Assembly: GCA_001642415.1 (NCBI GenBank)
Contig: LTDK01000141.1
Span: 1-64,000 of the forward strand
Length of the DNA: 64,000 nt
Source of the DNA: Nematocida ironsii
Lineage: Eukaryota > Microsporidia
Reading direction: 5' to 3'
Position numbers and translations under genes: made by a program. How positions within the stretch are numbered: the stretch's first letter is position 1; each line of letters starts with the position of its first letter. Below the pieces are notes generated by a model, which saw only the letters and a list, made by a program, of their open reading frames with translations, ran no database searches and had not been told where the DNA came from. Shown one piece after another: positions 30,125 through 38,881 of this stretch.

Positions 30125-32716
30125 CTATTCTATCCACTGGAGCCCTGCTATGCACTTTAAAAAGTACTGATGCATGTTAAAAGTGCCAGCTATTGATGGA
30201 TCTGTTTGTATAATGTCAATCTGCATCTGTCCGGGAGCGTCAATCGCTGGGCGGAATGTTTTTGTCTTGTCTTTGATAAGCTTCTCTAGGTAGTTTATAA
30301 GCTCATTTCCTTGTAGATAAAAATGTTTACCTGTCTGATGGTGACCAACAACTTCTATGTTTATGGGCAACTTCATAATGGAGGATACACATATCTCTGA
30401 TATAGTATTCTGCAGATCAAACTCCATATTAAGCTGCTTTAGAGATGTATTACTTAGTAGACAAAAATTATACTCATTTGTATTATATGGATACTTAACC
30501 ATCCACGTAATTCGCCCACCATCTGAATCCACGCACAGTGAGGCATTCATAACTAAACACTGCAAATTTTCTATTCTGCTGATACTGGAAATTACCAAAT
30601 TATCATAAAAGGCTCTGATGAAAGGATTACTCCACATAGCCGATTCTGTGTTTGTTAAAACAAATGGACAGACACTGTCAAGATCTAAAGAGTGCATTAT
30701 AGTCTCTTTCATGGCCACCAACAGCTCTTCTGTGCAACACAAGGCAGCCTCCACACGCGATAAAAACAGTGGAAGCTTTATTTCCGCTTCTGTCTTAGTA
30801 GGAAGCTCAACAAAAAAAACCCCATCCTTCACGCAATCATTCAAAACGTGATAAAAAACAATAAAAAAGTTTCTTTCAATACAGTCCATCATAATAGTCT
30901 CTGGTTGCTTAACTTTAGACCACTTGTTTGTTTCTATGTTCATAATATATGGGTGAATATCTGTTTTCACTACCTCCTTTATTCCCATTATGTATGTGGT
31001 AATGTCAGCCACAGTGTGCACACAAATAGGCTTCGTGTCTTCTTTGTAGTAATAGGGAATACAGATCCGTTCATATTTGTGCTGTGTGTTGTCTACATAG
31101 TGCACGTGGTAGTGCATTGTCTTTTTGGTGCTTCCATCACAAGCATAGAACTTTTCTGTGCATTTTATGTTTGATATTGTATGCTTCAATACACCTCCGC
31201 TTTCTAGAGAATTATTGCTAATATCTATTTCCCATTTCTGGTATCTTTGATCATTAAAAATGCTCTTTCCAACTAACTGATAGTTCTTCTTTACCAAATA
31301 AGTTTCTGTGGGTTCTTTAGTTGAGAAAAGCTGAACATACGAATACGGAAGTTTTTTATAAAAAGACGCTAGCAGCTTATACATATCTAAGTAAATGTCC
31401 TTTGCTGTAAAGCTAGGAATGCTTTGACTATACGCCCTAACAAATACATCATGAATATCTTTACACACCTCCTCTATTTTTTCTATACTGTTCTCCTGAT
31501 ATTCATTGCTGCTGAATGTTAAATTTATAGTGTCTAGTATAATTATCATCTTCTGAAACAAAATAAGTATTTTCTCATTCTGATTATGTGTTAGTCGGTT
31601 TATCCCGGCTAGCATATCTTGCTGCATGTCAATTATATTAATGTTTATTACTCCAAAATCCATTCTTATGAATAGATTTTTTAAAAAGAACTTTAATGCA
31701 ATTATAGTGCTACCAGCAGGAATTTCATAGCACATATAGGTTTGCATCCTAGTTGTTTTAAAATCAATGCACTTACAACATATTTGCCTAAACACTGACT
31801 CTACTGCCTCTTCCATTCGATCTGGATTATATACTGTTCTTCTTATTATATTTGTTTTGCGCTGCAAACAGCTTTCCATGTAATCTAGAAATATTCTATG
31901 GGCTGTTTCGCGTGTGTCTGTGATTTTTTCTATTTTATTCTGCAAATACTTTGAATGTATGTTTATATTCTTTTGGAGATATTCTTTAATCTCGTGCTTT
32001 TGTATACGCTGAAGCTTGCTATACCCAAACATTCTTATATTGGCATGCATATTTATTATGTACCTATTAATGCAGTTATTTAAATGATCTTCACATTTTA
32101 TTTTACTTTTAGCTTTTTTTTCTAGTTTTTCAGACCACAGCTCAAGATTCTTGCTGTGATTAAGAACCTCTGTACAACTTTCTATATTTGTTTGCAGATT
32201 AGTATTCTTTCTATTTAAGTCATATTCTTCTATATCTTTTTCTATAAAGTCTTTAAGTGTTAAGGAAAAGAGTGTGGTTTTAATACAATAATTGAATTTT
32301 TCTTTAGGGCTTTCCATAGTTGGCTCTATTATAAACTGCACAGTGTGTAAAATGCCAAACTGTGAGAGATTAATTGATCTCCAAGAAGGATTATCATTAT
32401 ACCTGCACTTACCCGAAAACTCGAAAATTGAATTTTTATCTGCTATAATAATACGATCTTCTTTCTCTGTAGTCTTTTTTATAATCACATTCTCAGTAAC
32501 TAAAATAAAATTGACCTTTTTCGAATGGAAGTTTTTCCACATACTCAGCCGCTCTTTGGACTTTCCTTCTATCATTGTTAATATTCTGTTTATATCTTCA
32601 TCCACGTCATTATACTCTTTTATAGACTCCAAGTTAGATGTGGTTGTGTTTGTTGAACCATACACGCAACAATACATTACTATTGCACAGAAAAGAAAGT
32701 ATACGTACTCTTTCAT
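30125..32716 (-). CDS. Secreted protein sharing a segment with the USP-like protein (863 aa)
   Basis: Function unknown. The first 21 residues are a textbook signal peptide (MKEYVYFLFCAIVMYCCVYG). Residues 150-290 are charged and helical, with likely coiled coil. Residues 537-675 resemble residues 390-520 of the neighbouring USP-like protein: HYVDNTQHKYERICIP against HYVDCRDHKYLPVYIP. Further on come hydrophobic FFVELP and KLPLFLSRVE blocks against MFLEFP and QLPLFVDELI. I cannot find a USP Cys box or His box, so it may be a non-catalytic relative. After the stop there are about 11 more open codons in frame, which I regard as chance. It is cysteine-rich for an exported protein. Confidence 0.78.
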   Translation of the reverse strand: MKEYVYFLFCAIVMYCCVYGSTNTTTSNLESIKEYNDVDEDINRILTMIEGKSKERLSMWKNFHSKKVNFILVTENVIIKKTTEKEDRIIIADKNSIFEFSGKCRYNDNPSWRSINLSQFGILHTVQFIIEPTMESPKEKFNYCIKTTLFSLTLKDFIEKDIEEYDLNRKNTNLQTNIESCTEVLNHSKNLELWSEKLEKKAKSKIKCEDHLNNCINRYIINMHANIRMFGYSKLQRIQKHEIKEYLQKNINIHSKYLQNKIEKITDTRETAHRIFLDYMESCLQRKTNIIRRTVYNPDRMEEAVESVFRQICCKCIDFKTTRMQTYMCYEIPAGSTIIALKFFLKNLFIRMDFGVININIIDMQQDMLAGINRLTHNQNEKILILFQKMIIILDTINLTFSSNEYQENSIEKIEEVCKDIHDVFVRAYSQSIPSFTAKDIYLDMYKLLASFYKKLPYSYVQLFSTKEPTETYLVKKNYQLVGKSIFNDQRYQKWEIDISNNSLESGGVLKHTISNIKCTEKFYACDGSTKKTMHYHVHYVDNTQHKYERICIPYYYKEDTKPICVHTVADITTYIMGIKEVVKTDIHPYIMNIETNKWSKVKQPETIMMDCIERNFFIVFYHVLNDCVKDGVFFVELPTKTEAEIKLPLFLSRVEAALCCTEELLVAMKETIMHSLDLDSVCPFVLTNTESAMWSNPFIRAFYDNLVISSISRIENLQCLVMNASLCVDSDGGRITWMVKYPYNTNEYNFCLLSNTSLKQLNMEFDLQNTISEICVSSIMKLPINIEVVGHHQTGKHFYLQGNELINYLEKLIKDKTKTFRPAIDAPGQMQIDIIQTDPSIAGTFNMHQYFLKCIAGLQWIE

Positions 32717-33190
32717 TTAGCTATCTAAATTTTTACAATAATAATTATACAAATAGCAAATATTTTTAGTTTAAAACCAGCACACAGACATAAAAGCCTA
32801 ATATATTTTTACTGTAAAAAGAAAAAAATACTACGACAGATATAAAATGCACTTATTGCACTTATATGTCTTTTTAATTGAAAGCAGCTTTTGATGTAAA
32901 ATAGAGGCTGTGTGCAGATATTTATGGGTTTAATTAAAAAACATTTCCATTTGTTTTGATTTTATACTTTTGAGTTATATCGAGCTATTCGACCTGTAAA
33001 CAATAGTCCAATGCCGGGTTATAAATATAGTTTTTACAATCTGTCGACCCTGCTTATATATAAAAGTGGCGTATTCTATCTTTGCTACAGTCCAAACTTG
33101 TTTGGCTATAAATATTAAATTTATGAATATTTTTTAGTAGTTCATATTAGGGTATTACAATTACTAAAAAATTTTAATTACTCATCAGGA
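32717..33190. other. Intergenic region, 474 bp, divergent promoters
   Basis: Between the divergent 863-aa and 475-aa genes. It has a near-match to the 10-bp motif at about 33014 (GCCGGGTTATAAATA). Otherwise it is AT-rich with nothing visible. Confidence 0.5.
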
Positions 33191-34618
33191 ATGAATAGTA
33201 ATATAGAAACCAACACCAAGGAAACAACTGAAGAAAATCCCACACTGCAGGCCAACATATCATATCAGCCGGAGGAAGAGAAAAAAAAATTAATACCAGC
33301 CACACCAAGTGAACAGGGCAATCTTAAATACAAAAGATTAATTAAGCTGGAGCTAAATGAAAACCAGCTTGACATCGATTTGGAAACTCTAGTCAACTTG
33401 GTGCTATCTCGGAATGAATCATCGGATTACGATAATTTTAAAATTATTGGAAGCCTATATGAAATAATATCAAACAATCTAATTGTCAAGATTGATAATA
33501 CCAGCGAAGACCCACAGAATATAGAAATTGTTTCATCGATTGTCCCCCTTGTTCTAGAGCATTGTTTAGATACATTTGGATTAGAAGGAGAGGAAATAGT
33601 CAATTTATGCAATTGCTTATTGCTGGAAGAGAATCCTGCACCGCCAAAAGCACGCAAGGCTGCATTATTGCATGCTATGAAGATTATTAAAAAAAGAAAT
33701 TTTATACCACGTGTTGAAAAATACGTAAATCGCTGGTATGAAAAAACAAAAAAAACAAGCTCCCTGCCCTTATCTGATTATTTACTATACACACTCCAAA
33801 CACTAATCCAAAGAACATTTTCATCTGCTTTTCTGCCTATAAAACTTAAATATAACTTGGGACTGTTTGTATCTGCATTTGAGAAAAAAAATGCAGATGC
33901 TGGTGAAATCACGCAGTCACAGGAAGAGCAAGTAGAAATCGATCTATTTGAAAGATATAACGAATACATGTATAATGTTGATTATGCACTGATACTTTTG
34001 CATCTTTATAAGCATAAGTATAGAGTGTGTAGAACAACCTACACAATCTTACCAAATGATGAAATACCGAAAATACATAAAAATCTATTAATTGCCCTCC
34101 ATAAGAATTGGAATTTAGTTGCTGAACTACTTGAGGATTTAGATAGTTGCATAGACTCTAATGGCCATCACATTAACTACAAGTATCTTATTCAAATGCA
34201 AGAAAATAAAAAACAAGAATTTGCAAACCCAATTGCATGTAATAATGGCCTATGCACTAATAATGATGCTATTCAATATATATTTGACACAATCAAAGGA
34301 AAAAGCCCCAAAATAGCACAGTATGTTAATGATAGAGTAAAAACGTTTACTAATTTATTTGGTCACAATGTTAGTACTACTGATCCTAGCTATATAGAAA
34401 ATAAGAATATCCAAATGGAATTACATAAACAAGGAAGAAAATTACTAGAATCAGATAGCTATAGTATTTCAAGTAATTTATATGGCAGTAAATATGCTAT
34501 AGAGGGTTCTATGCCAATCCTATTTCTTGTCACAATCTTGTCTATTATTTGCATTGTTTGTGTATTGATCTTTATTATTAAGATCTCTAGTTTTTTTGTG
34601 TCTCTTATGAATAACTAA
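33191..34618 (+). CDS. Tail-anchored hypothetical protein (475 aa)
   Basis: Not recognised. There is no signal peptide; the N-terminus is hydrophilic and Glu/Thr-rich. Residues 50-330 look like an all-helical soluble domain. The only membrane segment is at the extreme C-terminus (about residues 442-467, MPILFLVTILSIICIVCVLI), followed by a short tail. It would therefore be inserted post-translationally with its bulk in the cytosol. Neighbouring genes encode exported proteins, but this one faces the parasite cytosol by this reading. A 51-bp repeat copy lies 57 bases after the stop. Confidence 0.72.
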   Translation: MNSNIETNTKETTEENPTLQANISYQPEEEKKKLIPATPSEQGNLKYKRLIKLELNENQLDIDLETLVNLVLSRNESSDYDNFKIIGSLYEIISNNLIVKIDNTSEDPQNIEIVSSIVPLVLEHCLDTFGLEGEEIVNLCNCLLLEENPAPPKARKAALLHAMKIIKKRNFIPRVEKYVNRWYEKTKKTSSLPLSDYLLYTLQTLIQRTFSSAFLPIKLKYNLGLFVSAFEKKNADAGEITQSQEEQVEIDLFERYNEYMYNVDYALILLHLYKHKYRVCRTTYTILPNDEIPKIHKNLLIALHKNWNLVAELLEDLDSCIDSNGHHINYKYLIQMQENKKQEFANPIACNNGLCTNNDAIQYIFDTIKGKSPKIAQYVNDRVKTFTNLFGHNVSTTDPSYIENKNIQMELHKQGRKLLESDSYSISSNLYGSKYAIEGSMPILFLVTILSIICIVCVLIFIIKISSFFVSLMNN

Positions 34619-34674
34619 TAAATGAATTAGTGATTTTATAATATATACCTATCGCTTTAAGTTCTAAAATATAT

Positions 34675-34713
34675 TGTAAGGCATAAATAATATTTTATTT
34701 TAATAAATCATGC
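34675..34713 (+). repeat. 51-bp AT-rich dispersed element, copy 2 (3' end diverged)
   Basis: Matches the other copies from TGTAAGGCATAAATAATATT to AATAAATCATGC; the last dozen bases differ. It lies 57 bases after the stop of the 475-aa gene. Confidence 0.7.
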
Positions 34714-34851
34714 TTATATTACATATAATAATTTAGAGTAGAAGCCACATTAAATACTGCTCTAAAGCTATTTTTTGTACCATTTCTTGTTTATTTTCAA
34801 ATTATTTCATTTCTATAAAATCTTCATGTTGGGCCTTTCTTCCTTTCTATA

Positions 34852-34861
34852 TAACCCGAAA
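34852..34861 (+). promoter_or_regulatory. TAACCCGAAA motif
   Basis: Exact intergenic copy downstream of the 475-aa gene. Confidence 0.4.
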
Positions 34862-34996
34862 TAACTTTTTGGATTAATTACAGCAATAATTCCGAAAATT
34901 CTTTGTAAATGCTGTACAAAGAAAATAATTAAGCCACTTAGAGCATTTGCACCTTTCTTAACTAACAAATGGCATCTGCTTCTTTTTTTTTTGTAG

Positions 34997-35194
34997 CTAA
35001 TCCATTAATTCTAGATAATGGTTTATTTTACCATAGCTTGTTATATACGCATAGTTGGTGGTTCTTGGGAAAACAAATTTAGTAATCGAGTTCTTAACTA
35101 TTATGCATATCCCATGAATAGTTATTGAAATGATTATAGTTAGCAATGAAATTGCTATAGCATCTATCTGTGAATCGCTTAATAAAAAAGCCAT
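34997..35194 (-). CDS. Possible small single-pass membrane protein (65 aa)
   Basis: A complete frame from ATG to stop with one strong hydrophobic segment (about residues 12-33, AIAISLLTIIISITIHGICI) and a plausible soluble tail. It is in otherwise empty spacer and not antisense to a gene. No homologue is recognised. Hydrophobic frames arise easily in AT-rich DNA, so confidence is low. Confidence 0.25.
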   Translation of the reverse strand: MAFLLSDSQIDAIAISLLTIIISITIHGICIIVKNSITKFVFPRTTNYAYITSYGKINHYLELMD

Positions 35195-35309
35195 AAAAAT
35201 AGAAAAATAAGGACAAGTATATTTATACGTGTAAAGTTCTTATTTAGCAGTGGGTTATTTTATGCTCAGAGGATTAGAAATACCAAATTTATGCGCATAG
35301 AAGAACATA

Positions 35310-35319
35310 TAACCCGAAA
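35310..35319 (+). promoter_or_regulatory. TAACCCGAAA motif
   Basis: Exact copy about 250 bases upstream of the phosphatidylinositol synthase start, same orientation. Confidence 0.4.
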
Positions 35320-35566
35320 TTATAAAAGAGAAAGATGTATAACATACTCTTGGGGAGTTCTGAATGCATTGTTGCATAAATAAAGAATTCTTCTGAATAT
35401 ATGGGTCTAAATTTAAAATATGTGTGTGTGTTCACCAGATTCTTTTGACTATCTAGTACACACTGATAAGTAGCAATGCAAAGATCTTTCTAGTGTGATA
35501 AAACCCTCTCTGACTCTTTAAATATTCTGCAATTTAGTGGTAATTTTCAAGAAGATATTTTTATTT

Positions 35567-36151
35567 ATGGATACAGGAAAGGGCAAGCCTATAACTACAC
35601 TATATTACATTCCCAATATTATTGGGTATTCTCGAGTTGTGTTATTATTTATCGCACTGATATGTAGCAGTCGAATGTTTGTTATCCTGTATAGTGTGTC
35701 ATATCTTTTAGATGCACTTGACGGGTACGCTGCAAGGATATTGAAGCAGGAGTCCCAGCTAGGATATATTTTAGACATGGCAACTGACCGCGCATCTTCT
35801 GCCATTCTAATTATAAAAACAATTACTCTGCACCCAAAAATGTTTATTCCGCTGTGCGGTTTTCTTATAGTAGATATAATTTCTCATATGTTTTGTATTG
35901 TGCATAGATGTGTTAGCAAAACATCACATAAAGTGCATGCTGGATCTGGGTTAATTGACAGAGTACTTTCTTTCTACTACATAAAACCTGTATTATTCAT
36001 TGTGTGCCTTGGAAGTGAGGTGTTTCTTCTAAACTCTATTTGCCTTAATAACACGAGCGTTTATCTGATATGTGGTAGTATTTTTGCATTTAAGCATTTG
36101 ACAAACATGCTTCAACTGTATAAAGCAGCCATTGGGCTTAGCAAAGAATAA
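35567..36151 (+). CDS. PIS1: Phosphatidylinositol synthase (CDP-diacylglycerol-inositol 3-phosphatidyltransferase)
   Basis: Makes phosphatidylinositol from CDP-diacylglycerol and myo-inositol in the ER membrane. The complete CDP-alcohol phosphatidyltransferase signature D-G-x2-A-R-x8-G-x3-D-x3-D is present (DALDGYAARILKQESQLGYI, then LDMATD), with all acidic metal-binding residues kept. Several hydrophobic segments surround it. The N-terminal YYIPNIIGYSR is the usual PI-synthase entry motif, which favours PI over other members of the superfamily. The start at 35567 (MDTGKGKP) gives 194 aa, a normal length. An in-frame ATG at 35537 would add ten hydrophobic residues from AT-rich leader. Confidence 0.9.
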   Translation: MDTGKGKPITTLYYIPNIIGYSRVVLLFIALICSSRMFVILYSVSYLLDALDGYAARILKQESQLGYILDMATDRASSAILIIKTITLHPKMFIPLCGFLIVDIISHMFCIVHRCVSKTSHKVHAGSGLIDRVLSFYYIKPVLFIVCLGSEVFLLNSICLNNTSVYLICGSIFAFKHLTNMLQLYKAAIGLSKE

Positions 36152-36222
36152 ACGCTAAGAGTCTGTTTATATAATAAATATGTCAATTTGATTCGCATAT
36201 TACTTGCTTAATATTATTTCTC

Positions 36223-36232
36223 TTTCGGGTTA
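36223..36232 (-). promoter_or_regulatory. TAACCCGAAA motif
   Basis: Exact copy 72 bases after the PI synthase stop codon. Confidence 0.4.
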
Positions 36233-36472
36233 GTTTCAAGATATATAAAAGTTCAAATTATTTTAATTGTAAAAACTAAACTCTTTCAGAAATATTTATG
36301 ACTGTATTTTTCTAAACACACTTTTAAATTTTATTGTAAAAAACATTTCTCCAATTAAAACCCCAATAATATATACACCAGAATACTAGGTGCAATGGCA
36401 TGTCAATATAATAGTATAAATAGTGCGACCATAAAACAAAACATCTCGAAAATATTATATGTTTTTATAGCT

Positions 36473-36673
36473 GTTGTATGCTAAAACTAGCATTTGTGTA
36501 GCATGACATGAGTTATCGGAATGTTTACATAAACATGACGGCATAAATTAGATCAAAAGTTATTGTTGACACAACATGTCAACATAAATTAAATTGATTA
36601 TACGGTCTATAAATACTTATACAATTTCAATAAAAGTCAAAGTTTTAGAATGCCTTTTCCTAAGAAAACAACT
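36473..36673 (+). repeat. About 200-bp direct repeat, copy B
   Basis: Second copy of the sequence at 10061-10264. It keeps the palindrome TGTTGAC-7-GTCAACA (36564-36584), the TGCTA-4-TAGCA hairpin and the shared ATG-containing right end (ATG 36650). Here that frame ends after 15 codons. The two copies lie about 26 kb apart in different gene contexts, one in the secreted-family array and one among core genes. Confidence 0.8.
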
Positions 36674-36795
36674 ATAGCCAACCAGAAAACCTAATTGAAA
36701 ACTGTGTATAGGCGTATTATTTATCTATACTATAACTTAGGTAATAATGTATTGCATATTTTAATTGGGCTACAAAATAATTCAGTGCCCCCATA

Positions 36796-36805
36796 TAACC
36801 CGAAA
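36796..36805 (+). promoter_or_regulatory. TAACCCGAAA motif
   Basis: Exact copy about 330 bases upstream of the Nudix gene, same orientation. Confidence 0.4.
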
Positions 36806-37048
36806 TATATTTCGCGTTTTAGCAATTACTATTTAGTTACGTATATGTTGCATATTCACAAATGACTATAAATAACTCTAGAGTCTAATTTAAACTAGTC
36901 TAAAATATTATATATATATTTCGGATATTCTGTACAGCAGAAGAAAACTTAAATATAATTAGAAATTAGTTTGTGTATTATGCCAACCGATTTTTATTTA
37001 TAAAACATCATACGGCATGGTTTTTGCACCCAGGCGCCAGAAACAAGA

Positions 37049-37097
37049 GAGTTTCAGAAGATAAAGCTCTGATTTTGTTTCCACTACTCTGAAACTC
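37049..37097. promoter_or_regulatory. Inverted repeat upstream of the Nudix gene
   Basis: GAGTTTCAGA (37049-37058) and TCTGAAACTC (37088-37097) are perfect reverse complements, 29 bases apart. They end 36 bases before the start codon. They could form an RNA stem-loop in the leader or a dyad protein-binding site. Confidence 0.45.
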
Positions 37098-37133
37098 AGG
37101 GTATATAACTAGAAGCTAATATCATTTGTATAA

Positions 37134-37796
37134 ATGAGAAAAGAAGTTATAAGCATTATTCTAGGAGGAGCCGTGTGCTTGTTTGTGCTATGGCCAATAT
37201 TTTTAAGCCGGCGCACATATAAGACTGGAAGTAAAGAGAAAAAAGAATCTCGCCATCCAGAGACAGAGCGAAGAATAGCAAGTAGATGGGGAGGAAAGAG
37301 CAAAGGAAAGACCCCTCTAATAAAAATAAGAAATGGCCGGCCATTTGTTGGATGCATACCCATAAAAGACGGGAAAATATTCATGATCAATGGAAGAGAG
37401 AACAAAAAGTTTATATTCCCCAAAGGAGGCATTGATAAGAATGAAGAAGGATACTATACTGCAGGAAAAGAGGCGATTGAAGAAGTTGGTGTGATAGGAA
37501 ACATAGACAAAACGCCCTTTGCTATAGTTAATGGAATATATTGGTATGTTTTAGAGGTAACCAAGGTTCTTCCCTCTTGGAAAGAAAGACATGAAAGAGT
37601 TCGCATTATAATGGATCCGCATAATGCACTTTTCCACTCCGAAGTGCGCGCAGTGACTAAAAATGTAATTAAAGAACTCCTTGCACAAGAAGACCGCTTG
37701 AAAATGCCAAGAATCAAAAACACTAAGCTTGTTCACCCAGAAAGCCCGCAAACCCCCGAGCAAACAGTTCAGGAGACCACAGAAGAAGCCTTCTAA
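37134..37796 (+). CDS. Membrane-anchored Nudix hydrolase, diphosphoinositol-polyphosphate phosphohydrolase-like (220 aa)
   Basis: The Nudix box is at residues 98-120 (GGIDKNEEGYYTAGKEAIEE, then VGV) and fits G-x5-E-x7-R-E-U-x-E-E-x-G-U, with lysine (112) in place of the usual arginine. The three catalytic glutamates are kept. The preceding FIFPKGG is typical of diphosphoinositol-polyphosphate and diadenosine-polyphosphate hydrolases. Residues 5-24 are a hydrophobic segment (VISIILGGAVCLFVLWPIFL) followed by a basic stretch, so the enzyme should be tethered to a membrane with the Nudix domain in the cytosol. The C-terminus is a Pro/Glu/Thr-rich tail. Substrate is not determined by the sequence. 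It follows PI synthase on the same strand, but nearly 1 kb away, so a link is only suggestive. Confidence 0.82.
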   Translation: MRKEVISIILGGAVCLFVLWPIFLSRRTYKTGSKEKKESRHPETERRIASRWGGKSKGKTPLIKIRNGRPFVGCIPIKDGKIFMINGRENKKFIFPKGGIDKNEEGYYTAGKEAIEEVGVIGNIDKTPFAIVNGIYWYVLEVTKVLPSWKERHERVRIIMDPHNALFHSEVRAVTKNVIKELLAQEDRLKMPRIKNTKLVHPESPQTPEQTVQETTEEAF

Positions 37797-37810
37797 ATTA
37801 CGTTACAATA

Positions 37811-37863
37811 AATGTGAACTATGCATGATTTATTAAAAATAAAATATTATTTATGCCTTACAA
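37811..37863 (-). repeat. 51-bp AT-rich dispersed element, copy 3 (reverse)
   Basis: The only copy in reverse orientation. It lies 14 bases after the Nudix gene stop, between convergent Nudix and PHO88 genes. Its complement starts TTGTAAGGCATAAATAATAT and ends ATGCATAGTTCACATT. A partial repeat of its end (AACTATGCG) follows at about 37872. Confidence 0.75.
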
Positions 37864-38027
37864 TAAATAAAAACTATGCGTATTCTAAATAAATTTATTT
37901 CTTAAGCCAAAAATAACACTTTAAAATAGCACTCTTGGCACAAAAATTTATTAAACACATCTTGAAAACCAAAAATCCAAATGTCATTTATTGCTCTGCA
38001 ATGAGAAACCGATACTTTATTCATACT

Positions 38028-38645
38028 CTATTCCTCTTTTTTTACCTTCATTTCTTTTTCTGGGATTTCATCAACCTTTTCTGCTGGCTTTGCAGACTTT
38101 CTCTTCTCAGATCCCCCAATGATGTAGTTCCTGGAGAATGGCCTGAGCATGGATCGCCCAGTGATGTACTCAATGTATGGAGGGAAAAGAATGAAGTGCT
38201 TTAGTGGATTAAAAATAAGCATCATTAATGGCTGGCCACTTTTCATAAACAGATGTATTGCCAAATGAATTGCAGCATTAGACAGAATTCTTGATATGTG
38301 TGCATTGATTACCTTTAAGTCATAATCATGGACTGTCATTTCAATTTCTACTTCTCCCTTCTGCTCATTCTGTGCCTGTTCTTCATTTTCATCCTGTGCT
38401 GCAGCTGGAATTACAATGTAGTCGTCAGTTGCAAATTTTATTTTTGTCTTTACATTGTGCATTTCTATTCTTCTTTTTATTCTGTATGACACAGCCATAT
38501 CTAGAATAATAGAAGCAACAAATGCCAATCTAACATACATCACATACTTTGTAACAATCTCATTTAACTTTCCACTGAAAGTGTATGATAAAAGAGCGGG
38601 GGCTAAAAAGAAGAAGCCTTCTGCTGCCTTATAACTAATTTGCAT
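38028..38645 (-). CDS. PHO88: PHO88/SND3 family ER membrane protein (205 aa)
   Basis: A member of the ER protein family that includes yeast Pho88/Snd3, which takes part in SRP-independent targeting of proteins to the ER and was first linked to phosphate uptake. Diagnostic block: VHDYDLKVINAHISRILSNA at about residues 108-127, followed by HLFMKSGQPLMMLIFNPLKH and the late LRPF motif. The N-terminal half has a hydrophobic segment (residues 8-24) and another at 34-54, and a basic tail (KKRKSAKPAEK-like, ending KVKKEE) closes the protein. The loop at residues 75-105 is acidic and Gln-rich. A TAACCCGAAA lies 42 bases upstream. Confidence 0.82.
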   Translation of the reverse strand: MQISYKAAEGFFFLAPALLSYTFSGKLNEIVTKYVMYVRLAFVASIILDMAVSYRIKRRIEMHNVKTKIKFATDDYIVIPAAAQDENEEQAQNEQKGEVEIEMTVHDYDLKVINAHISRILSNAAIHLAIHLFMKSGQPLMMLIFNPLKHFILFPPYIEYITGRSMLRPFSRNYIIGGSEKRKSAKPAEKVDEIPEKEMKVKKEE

Positions 38646-38686
38646 TAAAAGAAGAAAAAAAATAATTATTTATAGAAAGAATGAAA

Positions 38687-38696
38687 TTTCGGGTTA
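38687..38696 (-). promoter_or_regulatory. TAACCCGAAA motif upstream of PHO88
   Basis: Exact copy, same orientation as the gene, 41 bases before its start codon. This is one of the clearest promoter-proximal placements. Confidence 0.5.
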
Positions 38697-38881
38697 ATAT
38701 ATCCAAAATAAGCATGTAGCACTTCCGGACCAATTAAAGCACAGAGTATATTAGAAGAAGTGCCAGTATAAAACACAAAAGTGTATGGATAGGAGATATA
38801 AATCCACCTATCTTGAAATAATTTTAAAATAAGACATTATTACACTCTTAAAAAGCTTTTTAATGGAAATAAATCAATTTA

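Larger units (their letters stand above)
34619..35536. other. Intergenic region with repeat copy 2, two motif copies and a small ORF
   Basis: It contains 51-bp element copy 2 (34675-34713), TAACCCGAAA at 34852-34861 and 35310-35319, and a minus-strand 65-codon frame (34997-35194). It marks the change from lineage-specific genes to the core-gene region. Confidence 0.55.
36152..37133. other. Intergenic region, about 980 bp, with repeat copy B, two motif copies and a hairpin
   Basis: It holds TAACCCGAAA on the minus strand at 36223-36232 and on the plus strand at 36796-36805, direct-repeat copy B (36473-36673), and a 10-bp perfect inverted repeat at 37049-37058 / 37088-37097 just before the Nudix gene. 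No gene is seen. Confidence 0.6.

Noticed and set aside
30092..30127. In-frame continuation of about 11 codons past the stop of the 863-aa gene
   Set aside because: Too short and ends at another stop; no sign of a read-through signal.
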